Assembly (NCBI GenBank): GCA_937884995.1
Contig: CAKZZL010000036.1
Coordinates: 127,133 to 191,132, forward strand
DNA: 64,000 nt
Source: an uncultured Clostridia bacterium
GTDB lineage: Bacteria; Bacillota; Clostridia; Oscillospirales; Acutalibacteraceae
Reading direction: 5' to 3'
Shown here: positions 26,863 to 35,183 of the stretch, piece by piece
Numbering within the stretch: position 1 is the first letter of the stretch
Layout of the letters: each line of letters begins with the position of its first letter
Program-made: the position numbers and the translations under genes
Notes under the pieces: model-generated
Told to the model about the DNA's origin: nothing
The model's database searches: none
Seen by the model: the letters and a program-made list of their open reading frames with translations, nothing else

Positions 26863-28347
26863 TTACTCCTGGAATATGCCGTAATATATATCATACGGAG
26901 CACGGGGGAAGTCGCCTGACAAGCCGTTTGAATACAAAACGTATGCTTTTCTGAAACAAATCGGTATAAAAGGATAATCTGTCACAAAATTCGTTATATA
27001 CTCTTCTTTTGTGAGACTGCCGTTTCTCATCTTAAAATAGCTTGAGGCACTTGTCTGGCTGATTCCTGCGCTTAAAAGTCCGTCTTTCTCAAAAAATTGT
27101 GAAAGTGAAAATGAGTAATCAAGTTTCACTTCGCCTAAATACATTTCATAATTGCCTGATTCTATTCTCTCCTTATAGTCGGCAAATGATAAAGGCTTTA
27201 CCTCTATATAGAAACCGGCTTCATTCAATCTGTCAGCAATTTCATATGCCGCATTAAGACGATATTTATTATCTTTATTTACTATAAGCGAAAAAGAAAG
27301 AACATAGGCGCCGTTTGTGAGAGCTTTACCTGCATAATATGTATAACCGCAGCTGTTGATAATTCTGTCCGCTCTTTCCTTATTGGCTGCATTTTCAACA
27401 GGAGATTTTTCCATAAGCGAGGGAATTTTAACCGCTGTAGCGTGGCCCTGATAGCACTCATCTGCAATTGTTTCACTGTCTATAAGGAGAGCAATTGCAG
27501 AACGGATATTGCTGTTTAGTGATCCTCTCTCCTTGTTAATGCCCAGATATACCATGTTAGTAAGCTGCAGATCTTTTTCCTGCCCGATTGACTGAATGAA
27601 ATTGCAATCGGATAGATCGCTGAAATAAATACTGCTGTTTCCGACCTTGTATGCATTATATACCATATTAGTTGAAGTCGCAGAGTAAAGTTTGATTTCA
27701 TTACCTTCCCCGTCTGTCGGAACAAGGCTTTCATTTTTATATACATAGGCTCCATAGCCTTGAGGTATGTCAGTTTTGCTTTCGGCAGTACCTGAACTTA
27801 CTATCGGGAAAACGAGCTGTTCAGCTGTATATGAGTCCGCTCTGGTCAGTGTGAAATCAACACTGTAAGTCCCGCTTACCATAACAGATTCTACATTCAG
27901 AAGGTCACCTGCATAATATTCAGATGATTTTGCCATATTGAATGAATATACGACATCGCTTGCCTGTATAATTCCTCCGGAAGCCATAAGACCTTTTTTT
28001 ATATTTACCGTTACACGCTTTCCGTTTTGCTTTATGGATTCAGCGATAACAGGTATAGCATTAAATTCGGAATCTATAGAAAAAAGAGGATAATAGAGAA
28101 GTCTTATGATATATTGATTCTCATAACTGCTTGCAAAGAAAGGATTAAGTCCGTCCTCCTCATTATATGGCAAAAGACCGTCGGTCAGTTTTTTGTCTGT
28201 TCTCAGGCTGCTGGTTTCTGTCTTTGTTGTCTCTGTCTGACTTTCCTCCGTTACAGTTGTTTCGTCCGCAGTCCTGTTTATGCCGCATGCTGTAAGCAGA
28301 AGGCAGACAGACAATAAAATCGATAAAATTTTGATTGTTTTTTTCAC
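26863..28347 (-). CDS. ABC transporter family 5 solute-binding lipoprotein
   Basis: 494 residues starting with a lipoprotein signal (SILLSVCLLLTACGIN; lipobox LTAC). The mature part resembles peptide/nickel binding proteins (SBP_bac_5): DGLNPFFASSYENQY, VDFTLTRADSYTAEQL and FVTDYPFIPICFRKAYVLYS near the end. No permease or ATPase gene is adjacent. The start is GTG with GAGG upstream, 5 bp after ymdB. Its place inside an RNA-processing and DNA-repair operon is unexpected. Confidence 0.82.
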   Translation of the reverse strand: MKKTIKILSILLSVCLLLTACGINRTADETTVTEESQTETTKTETSSLRTDKKLTDGLLPYNEEDGLNPFFASSYENQYIIRLLYYPLFSIDSEFNAIPVIAESIKQNGKRVTVNIKKGLMASGGIIQASDVVYSFNMAKSSEYYAGDLLNVESVMVSGTYSVDFTLTRADSYTAEQLVFPIVSSGTAESKTDIPQGYGAYVYKNESLVPTDGEGNEIKLYSATSTNMVYNAYKVGNSSIYFSDLSDCNFIQSIGQEKDLQLTNMVYLGINKERGSLNSNIRSAIALLIDSETIADECYQGHATAVKIPSLMEKSPVENAANKERADRIINSCGYTYYAGKALTNGAYVLSFSLIVNKDNKYRLNAAYEIADRLNEAGFYIEVKPLSFADYKERIESGNYEMYLGEVKLDYSFSLSQFFEKDGLLSAGISQTSASSYFKMRNGSLTKEEYITNFVTDYPFIPICFRKAYVLYSNGLSGDFPRAPYDIYYGIFQE

Positions 28348-28351
28348 TCTT

Positions 28352-29137
28352 TTACCTCACTGTTACGGCCTCAATGTCTGTACAGACTCCTGTTTTTTTA
28401 TCTATTGTGAATTTACATCCCTGGAAAAAGCAATCTGTATCGGCTGCTTTGAACATATCCGTAAATCCGTTGGTGAATTTCTTTATTATAATCTCTTTAT
28501 CTATTCCCAGAACCGACTCTTCCGGTCCTGTCATACCGATATCGGTTATATATCCCGTTCCTCTTCTTAGTATCTGAGCATCGGATGTCTGCACATGGGT
28601 ATGTGTTCCGAAAACTGCAGATACTCTGCCGTCAAGATAGTAGCCGAGTGCCTTTTTTTCGCTTGTGGCTTCGGCGTGTATGTCGACCAATATAATCGGA
28701 GTTTCTTTTTTCAGTTTTTCTATTATTTCATCGGCAGAAGCAAAAGGATTTTCAAAAGTATCCATAAAGACCCTGCCCATAAGGTTTATTACGCCCACCT
28801 TAAATGATCCTTTGTCAACTATTGCATATCCTCTGCCCGGCGCGTCTTTTGCAATGTTATACGGTCGAAGCAGCATTTCCGTTTTTTCCATATATGCATA
28901 TGCATCTCTCCTTTTGCATGAGTGATCCCCGCCTGTTAAAATGTCAGCTCCCGCAGAAAAGATTGCATCGGATGATGCGGATGAAACTCCGTCTGCTTTG
29001 CCTGAGTTTTCTCCGTTAACTATACACAAGTCGATATTATGAATTTTCTTGTATTCAGGAAGTTTTGCCTTTAAGAATTCACATCCTGCTTCTCTGACTA
29101 CATCGCCGATAGCTAATACATTAATTGTTTCTGCCAT
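28352..29137 (-). CDS. ymdB: YmdB-family metallophosphoesterase
   Basis: About 261 residues of the TIGR00282 family: GDVVREAGCEFL, IVNGENSGKADG, LTGGDHSCKRRDAY, VDIHAEATSEKKALGYYLDGRVSAVFGTHTHVQT and TDIGMTGPEESVLG carry the metal-binding Asp, Asn and His residues. In Bacillus YmdB is a 2',3'-cyclic nucleotide phosphodiesterase encoded next to RNase Y, and the same order is found here. ATG 29137 is preferred to 29185 because the rny terminator hairpin would lie inside the longer version. Confidence 0.92.
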   Translation of the reverse strand: MAETINVLAIGDVVREAGCEFLKAKLPEYKKIHNIDLCIVNGENSGKADGVSSASSDAIFSAGADILTGGDHSCKRRDAYAYMEKTEMLLRPYNIAKDAPGRGYAIVDKGSFKVGVINLMGRVFMDTFENPFASADEIIEKLKKETPIILVDIHAEATSEKKALGYYLDGRVSAVFGTHTHVQTSDAQILRRGTGYITDIGMTGPEESVLGIDKEIIIKKFTNGFTDMFKAADTDCFFQGCKFTIDKKTGVCTDIEAVTVR

Positions 29138-29167
29138 TAAAACACCGTTTCTATTTAGAAAATTTAA

Positions 29168-29190
29168 CCCCGACGCTGTTTGCATCGGGG
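29168..29190 (-). terminator. hairpin after rny
   Basis: Arms CCCCGACGC (29168-29176) and GCATCGGGG (29182-29190) lie right after the rny stop. The minus-strand U tract is short (TTAAATTTT), so termination is probably partial and allows some read-through into ymdB. Confidence 0.7.
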
Positions 29191-29196
29191 CGTTTT

Positions 29197-30759
29197 TTAT
29201 TTTGCAAAGTCAACTGCTCTGTTTTCACGAACTATGTGCACCTTAATCTGTCCCGGATACTCAAGTTCATCTTCAATTTTCTTAGCAATATCATGTGCAA
29301 CAAGTACCATTTTTTCATCTGATATTTTGACAGGATCTACGATGATTCTGACTTCGCGTCCTGCCTGGATTGCATATGATTTTTCAACTCCTTCAAATGA
29401 AGTTGCAATCTCTTCAAGCTTTTCAAGACGCTTAATATAATTCTGGATATCTTCACGTCTTGCACCCGGCCTTGCTGCGGAAACAGCATCTGCGGCCTGT
29501 ACTAAAACTGCGACTATTGTTTTTGCCTCTATATCGCCATGGTGAGCTGCGATTGCATGAACAACTTCTTCGCGCTCTTTGTATTTCTTTGCAACTTCCA
29601 CACCAAGTTCGATATGAGTTCCTTCGAATTCACGGTCAAGTGCTTTTCCTATATCATGCAGCAGGCCGGCACGTTTTGCTGTTTTAACATCTGCGCCGAG
29701 TTCTTCTGCCATAAGTCCGCAAAGATGTGATACCTCGAGAGAATGATTTAAAACATTCTGACCATAACTTGTACGGTACTTAAGTTTACCGAGAAGCTTA
29801 ATGATCTCGGGATGGAGTCCGTTAACTCCTGCATCAAGTGCAGCTCTTTCACCTGCTGTTTTGATTTCTTTTTCAACTTCACGCTTTGATTTCTCATACA
29901 TTTCCTCAATGCGTGCAGGATGGATTCTGCCGTCCTGAATAAGTTTTTCAAGTGTCAGCCTTGCAATCTCACGGCGAACAGGATCAAAGCTTGATACCGT
30001 AATTGTCTCCGGTGTGTCATCGATGATAAGATCAACACCTGTAATTTGTTCAATCGTTCTGATATTACGGCCCTCACGACCGATAATTCTGCCCTTCATA
30101 TCATCATTCGGAAGTGTAACCGATGTTACGGTGATTTCAGATGTATGATCTGCAGCACAACGTTGAATTGATGATGTGATTATTTCACGTGCGAGCTTGT
30201 CACTGTCATCCTTTAATTGCTGTTCATAACTTCTTATCCTGATAGCCTTTTCATGCTCAAGCGACTCTTCAAGTTCAGAAATTATCATTGCTTTGGCTTC
30301 TTCTTTCGTGAAGCCCGAAACTTTTTCAAGTATATCAAGCTGACTCTTTTTTAACTTGTCGAGCTCTTCAAGTTTTTCATCTGCAGCTTTTACTTTTTCT
30401 GATAAAGTTTCTTCTTTTCTTTCGATGTTTGCGCTTCTCTTATCAAGCGCTTCTTCTTTTTGGTCTATGCGTTTTTCCTGTCTTTGAACCTCTGCACGTC
30501 TTTCGCGGATTTCCTTATCAGCTTCACTTCTTAACTTATGAATTTCATCTTTTGCTTCAAGGATTGATTCTTTTTTCTTGCTTTCAGCTGTTTGTACAGC
30601 CTGATTTACAATTCTTAATGCTTCTTCATTAGCTGATCCGATTTTTGATTCTGCGACTTTTCTGCGGTACAGATTACCTAAAATAAAGCCGATTACAGCG
30701 AACACGATTGCAGAGATAACGATAAGAACTATTGCCCCGTTAGGCATAGGTCCACCCAT
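29197..30759 (-). CDS. rny: ribonuclease Y
   Basis: 520 residues: one N-terminal membrane helix (IVLIVISAIVFAVIGFILG), a long coiled coil (about 30-190, with ERRAEVQRQEKRIDQKEEAL), a KH domain (MKGRIIGREGRNIRTIEQITG) and an HD domain (AGLLHDIGKALD). It initiates mRNA decay at the membrane in Firmicutes. AGGAGG precedes the ATG. First gene of the operon leading through ymdB to recG. Confidence 0.97.
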   Translation of the reverse strand: MGGPMPNGAIVLIVISAIVFAVIGFILGNLYRRKVAESKIGSANEEALRIVNQAVQTAESKKKESILEAKDEIHKLRSEADKEIRERRAEVQRQEKRIDQKEEALDKRSANIERKEETLSEKVKAADEKLEELDKLKKSQLDILEKVSGFTKEEAKAMIISELEESLEHEKAIRIRSYEQQLKDDSDKLAREIITSSIQRCAADHTSEITVTSVTLPNDDMKGRIIGREGRNIRTIEQITGVDLIIDDTPETITVSSFDPVRREIARLTLEKLIQDGRIHPARIEEMYEKSKREVEKEIKTAGERAALDAGVNGLHPEIIKLLGKLKYRTSYGQNVLNHSLEVSHLCGLMAEELGADVKTAKRAGLLHDIGKALDREFEGTHIELGVEVAKKYKEREEVVHAIAAHHGDIEAKTIVAVLVQAADAVSAARPGARREDIQNYIKRLEKLEEIATSFEGVEKSYAIQAGREVRIIVDPVKISDEKMVLVAHDIAKKIEDELEYPGQIKVHIVRENRAVDFAK

Positions 30760-30869
30760 TGGATCGTACCTCCTAAAAATTATTTAATTTCAATATATAT
30801 CGTCATGAAAATTATGAAATTATAAAACAATGCAGATAAAATGCCAACTTAATCTGCATTATCCCTTAT

Positions 30870-30898
30870 ATTTTAATAAACTTATACAAATAAGTCAA
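30870..30898 (-). promoter_or_regulatory. rny operon promoter
   Basis: On the minus strand TTGACT (30893-30898), 17-bp spacer and TAAAAT (30870-30875). The leader contains a GCAGAT-ATCTGC hairpin. Confidence 0.65.
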
Positions 30899-30955
30899 GT
30901 TAATTTCCACAATTTATATGATTTTTATATAACTTAGACACAATAGATAGTAAAA

Positions 30956-30979
30956 GAGGCGGACATTGCTGCCCGCCTC
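30956..30979 (-). terminator. terminator of the FGGY kinase gene
   Basis: GAGGCGG (30956-30962) pairs with CCGCCTC (30973-30979); on the minus strand it is followed by TTTTACT. Directly downstream of the kinase stop codon. Confidence 0.8.
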
Positions 30980-30986
30980 TGATTTG

Positions 30987-32600
30987 TCAGTTAAGTCCGT
31001 TAAGAAGTTCAAAATTCTCTTTGTTGGACTTATATAATTTTTTGAATACTTCGAAATTTTTGTCGTATGATGATTTATTTTTGAGATCCGGAATGAACGT
31101 GGCTTTTGCAGGCACAAGTTTTTTAGTCTCATTTACACCATTAATGATACCTGCGTTAACAGCTACCATGAGTGCCGCACCTACGGCACCTACATTTTGA
31201 GGGCTGTCAACTGTTTCAATGGTTCTTCCGGTTATATCCGCCAGCATTTGACATGTTATCGGCGAAAGAGCTCCGCCGCCAACAAATCTTATGCATCTTG
31301 ATGTTGTGACTTTCTTTTCCTGTGTTTCTATGAACCAGCGAAGGTGGAAGCATACGCCTTCTGCAACCGCTCTTATGAGTTCTGTTTTACCTGTTTCAAG
31401 TGAAATGTTAAAAAACATACCTCTTGAATTCGGGTCCTCAAAGGGACATCTGTTTCCGTGAAGCCATGGAGTGAAGATAACTCCGCCGCTTCCTGCGGGT
31501 ATTGTGTCACAAACGGCCATCATATAGTCATAAAGATTGGTATATACCATCTCCATATCGGCTTTCTTGTGACGGAATTCCTTATTTTTCTCCATGTAGA
31601 TGTTTATTTCGTCTTCTGCAAGATGTTCCTTCACCCACTCTACGCATTTGCCTGCAGTTTCAAGTTCTGCGAAATAGTTGTATTTTCCTTCTTCAACACC
31701 AACTACTGCAGCTATCATCGCAGAAGTATCGACGATTGACTTGTCAACAACGGTTGATACCCAGCCTGATGTTCCCTGATATATATGAGTATCTCCGAGT
31801 TCTACAGCTCCTGCGCCGACTCCGATTAAAGAAGCATCTCCGCCTCCGCCTATAACCGGAATTCCGGGAACAAGTCCAAGTTCTTCAGCCTGCTTTGGTC
31901 TGAGTCTTCCTGCCTGCTCGCTGCTGGAGATAATCTTTGCAAGATGTTCTTCTTTGATCCCTATCATATCGCACATGGTTTTGCTCCATGTCTGTTTTTT
32001 CAAATCATAAATCATTGTTGAGAATGCAGAGTCTTTTGTCATGACAAATTTACCTGTCATTCTGCATATAAGATATTCCTTGACATCAAGCCACTTATGA
32101 GTTCTCCTGAAGTTTTCAGGTTCATTTTCCTGAACCCATTTATATTTCCAAACCGGATCTTTAACACTCAAGGGAGCAGCACCTGTTGCAGCAAGGGATT
32201 TGAGTACTTTGACAACATTGCCGCCTGCGACCTGGGGCCCGCCTCCGAAGACTGCCTTCATTTGTTCTCCGGCTCTTTGATCCATATAACTGAATGCTCT
32301 TCTTACGGCATTTCCTTCTTCATCCACAAGGACAACGCCCTGCATCTGAGAACAGAATGAAATACCATATATATCTTTGGGAGCCACTTTTGATTCTTTT
32401 ATGACTTTTTTAGATGTGGAACAAATTGCCTCCCACCATTCATCAGGATCCTGTTCGGCTCCTCCGTTTGGCATAACATAAAGGTTATATCCCTCTGATG
32501 TAGACGCCAGAAGTTCAACCTTATCAGATACTCTGAACAAGCATGTCTTCACACCTGTTGTTCCGATATCAAAAGCAAGAGCATATATTCCGTTTTGCAT
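30987..32600 (-). CDS. FGGY-family carbohydrate kinase, xylulokinase-like
   Basis: 537 residues. ALAFDIGTTGVKTCLF is the phosphate-1 motif of the actin-like ATPase fold; FCSQMQGVVLVDEEG and FSYMDQRAGEQM resemble xylulokinase (active-site Asp in MDQR); VIGGGGDASLIGVGAGAVELGD and RFVGGGALSPITCQMLADITGR are the C-terminal FGGY motifs. It phosphorylates a pentulose or a related sugar. AGGGGG precedes the ATG. It lies downstream of a TetR regulator and may be controlled by it. Confidence 0.88.
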   Translation of the reverse strand: MQNGIYALAFDIGTTGVKTCLFRVSDKVELLASTSEGYNLYVMPNGGAEQDPDEWWEAICSTSKKVIKESKVAPKDIYGISFCSQMQGVVLVDEEGNAVRRAFSYMDQRAGEQMKAVFGGGPQVAGGNVVKVLKSLAATGAAPLSVKDPVWKYKWVQENEPENFRRTHKWLDVKEYLICRMTGKFVMTKDSAFSTMIYDLKKQTWSKTMCDMIGIKEEHLAKIISSSEQAGRLRPKQAEELGLVPGIPVIGGGGDASLIGVGAGAVELGDTHIYQGTSGWVSTVVDKSIVDTSAMIAAVVGVEEGKYNYFAELETAGKCVEWVKEHLAEDEINIYMEKNKEFRHKKADMEMVYTNLYDYMMAVCDTIPAGSGGVIFTPWLHGNRCPFEDPNSRGMFFNISLETGKTELIRAVAEGVCFHLRWFIETQEKKVTTSRCIRFVGGGALSPITCQMLADITGRTIETVDSPQNVGAVGAALMVAVNAGIINGVNETKKLVPAKATFIPDLKNKSSYDKNFEVFKKLYKSNKENFELLNGLN

Positions 32601-32628
32601 TTTTATTTCCCCCTCGTATATAAATGCT

Positions 32629-33294
32629 TTATTTTTCTGTTTTTAATGCTGATTTAATAAACTTCAATATTTCAGCTATGACATATTCATCTTTTTCGCT
32701 TTCGCTGATGTCACCGCCGCAATATACCTTATATCGTTCAGAATAATAACTGCCAGCATAAGAAAACTGAAGTGACATAAAAAGATTATCTATGAGCCAT
32801 GCTGCAATCTGCGGATCTATATCGGTTCTGACTTCGCCTACCTTCTGTCCTTCGCGGATAGCTTCAGTATATATTTCCGCAGTGATTGATTCCATTTCTT
32901 TTGCAAACTGTCCTGCAAGCTTATCATCATTTATTGCAGTCATGCTGTTATATAACCTCATAAGGATACTTTCTTCTCTGGATGTCCTTATGATCTCTCT
33001 CAGAATCATTTCAACTTTAATGATTACATCCACGTCTTCCTTTGCCAGTCCCAAAAGCATGTTTTCCATCCTTCTTATGCTTTCATCAACTATTGTAAGG
33101 AAGAGGTCCTGTTTGTTCTCAAAGTACTTATATACAGCGCCTACGCTTATTCCGGATTTGCTTGCAATCGTACTTATGCTGGCATCATGGTATCCGTTTT
33201 TCGCAAACTCTTTTGTCGCTACATCTACTATTCTCTTTTTCTTTTCTTTAGGTATATTGTCAAAAGTGGGCTTGTGGTGTTGCTTAAAATCCAC
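32629..33294 (-). CDS. TetR-family transcriptional regulator
   Basis: About 221 residues. The N-terminal HTH is IVDVATKEFAKNGYHDASISTIASKSGISVGAVYKYFENKQDLF (described by its ends), the classic TetR DNA-binding domain; the C-terminal part is an all-helical ligand and dimer domain. The GTG at 33294 is preferred to the GTG at 33303 since GGGGAG lies 8 bases upstream of it. It is followed by the FGGY kinase after about 30 bp. Confidence 0.9.
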   Translation of the reverse strand: MDFKQHHKPTFDNIPKEKKKRIVDVATKEFAKNGYHDASISTIASKSGISVGAVYKYFENKQDLFLTIVDESIRRMENMLLGLAKEDVDVIIKVEMILREIIRTSREESILMRLYNSMTAINDDKLAGQFAKEMESITAEIYTEAIREGQKVGEVRTDIDPQIAAWLIDNLFMSLQFSYAGSYYSERYKVYCGGDISESEKDEYVIAEILKFIKSALKTEK

Positions 33295-33365
33295 TTTTAT
33301 CACTCCCCGTCGAACTATATCAACTAAATTCTAACATGAATAAGAATCTTTTACAAATGACTTTT

Positions 33366-35042
33366 TTACAAAACCTGACCGATATTGCTCTTTCCGTTTT
33401 TCAGGTTGAACTTGAGACTTTTGCTTACGCCGTCTTCGCTGAAGTCAAGTTTTATAATGTCTTTGCTGACAAACTCAGCCATTTCTATCTTATATTCCTT
33501 TTCTTTGAAGAACTCACGGAGATATGAGGACATTTTTTCATCATAATCGCCTGCATTGTCGGAAACAAAAAGTACATTTCCGCAAACTGCATTTATCTTG
33601 CCAAGAAGAAGTTTTTGCTCAAGATTGAACTTTATATTCGTGTCTCTCAGGAAGAAAACATCGGGATCGCATACGAACGCTCTGCCGTCAAGATGGTTTC
33701 TGAATATAGCATTTATCATGCCGTTCTGACATGAAGGTATCTCGCAATTTATACCCAGTTTGTTATATATCGGACCTTCAAAGACTTTATTCTCATCCGG
33801 GCCTATTCTGCAGGCATCAAATATGCCGATACAAGCGCCTAGCGGAACGCCGCATCCGAGTATGAGATGATCTTTGCAAAGTTCTCTGAGCAAGTCAACC
33901 GTATCACACATAATCTCGCCGCGTGTCTTACCGTCTCTCGGCTGCATGCACTGGGAATAGAGGAAGTCAAGCTTGACCATATCATAGCCCCAGTCATCAA
34001 AATATGTATCAAAGACTGTCTTTAGGTATGCCTTAAAATTTTCGTTATATATATCAAATGTATATGCTCCGCCCCAGCCAAGACATCCAAGCAACGGTTT
34101 CCCGTTTATATTATCTTTTATCAGCCAGTCGCTGTGCTCTTTTATGATTTGTGAATCTCTTTGCGCATTTAAGGGAGCGAGCCATATTCCCGCCATATAT
34201 CCCTTGTCATGGATTTTGTCGGCAATATATTTCATTCCGTTCGGGAATTTTTCCTTATCTGGGATGAGCCAGTCCCCGACCGCGGATTCATAACCGTCGT
34301 CTACCTGGAAAATATTAACTTCCTCAGAAGCGACATCCATTCCGTCAAGGTCTCTTAAAATAATATTCTCATTTATCTTCTGAAAATAGTTATACCATGA
34401 TGTATATCCTGCCAAATGGCTTATCTTCGGCTTTTTGCATCCTAAAACATCAAAGAAATATTTATCCATTGCCTTATCTTTGTCATCATATATGACAGCA
34501 ATATCAAATACCGTATATTCCTGGCCTTCGGATAATTTAAGCCCCTCTATATCCTTATATATAGTATATATGCTTTCATTCATGTCTACCTGGAAAACTG
34601 TAAAGCCCTGTCTCTCACTCCTGGAACCATACAGGTTGATTGCTTTTTGTCCCTTTTTGCGGAAATAGCAATATGTATATGAGTGGAACTGACCTTTTTT
34701 GCCGTATTCTGCAAACTGATAATCGCCTGATATTCCGTTTATGTTTTCTGTAACCCTGGATATTTTGCTCAGGCCCAGAATACCGTTGAGTTTATCTTCC
34801 ATACCAAACTCTCTGGATGTCGTCCATGCCTGGTATCCGTTCGCATAGAAAAGATCATCAAAAGCGAATTCCGTCTCAGTCTCGATTTTCAAAGATTTCA
34901 TTTTGATTTCTTTTTTTGCCTTCAGGAAACCCTTTATGTTGTCTTCACTCTCTTCAAGTTCGAAAGTGAAACCATTGTTATCCATATTATCAGTATTATA
35001 GAATACTCCGTCTATATAGAATTCTGTATTGAATTTGAACAT
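33366..35042 (-). CDS. alpha-galactosidase, GH36-type
   Basis: 558 residues without a signal peptide, so cytoplasmic. NIFQVDDGYESAVGDW and YMAGIWLAPLNAQRDS belong to the barrel; the nucleophile Asp is in MVKLDFLYSQC (about 359) and the acid/base Asp in CRIGPDENK (about 416). It removes alpha-1,6-linked galactose from melibiose or raffinose-type sugars, which suits the galactokinase elsewhere in the window. Good ribosome site GGAGAGG. It has no oligosaccharide transporter beside it. Confidence 0.92.
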   Translation of the reverse strand: MFKFNTEFYIDGVFYNTDNMDNNGFTFELEESEDNIKGFLKAKKEIKMKSLKIETETEFAFDDLFYANGYQAWTTSREFGMEDKLNGILGLSKISRVTENINGISGDYQFAEYGKKGQFHSYTYCYFRKKGQKAINLYGSRSERQGFTVFQVDMNESIYTIYKDIEGLKLSEGQEYTVFDIAVIYDDKDKAMDKYFFDVLGCKKPKISHLAGYTSWYNYFQKINENIILRDLDGMDVASEEVNIFQVDDGYESAVGDWLIPDKEKFPNGMKYIADKIHDKGYMAGIWLAPLNAQRDSQIIKEHSDWLIKDNINGKPLLGCLGWGGAYTFDIYNENFKAYLKTVFDTYFDDWGYDMVKLDFLYSQCMQPRDGKTRGEIMCDTVDLLRELCKDHLILGCGVPLGACIGIFDACRIGPDENKVFEGPIYNKLGINCEIPSCQNGMINAIFRNHLDGRAFVCDPDVFFLRDTNIKFNLEQKLLLGKINAVCGNVLFVSDNAGDYDEKMSSYLREFFKEKEYKIEMAEFVSKDIIKLDFSEDGVSKSLKFNLKNGKSNIGQVL

Positions 35043-35139
35043 ATTGCACCTCTCCTTTCATACTTATTTCATTATATCACATTGAAAGCTAAAAATCTCA
35101 TATATCCTGAAAAATATATATTTTTTTGCAAAAAGAGAA

Positions 35140-35161
35140 AACCGGGAATCAAATCCCGGTT
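35140..35161 (-). terminator. terminator of the dockerin protein gene
   Basis: AACCGGGA (35140-35147) pairs with TCCCGGTT (35154-35161); on the minus strand TTTTCTCTTTTT follows. Confidence 0.82.
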
Positions 35162-35183
35162 TGTCCATATATATTTCTGTTTC

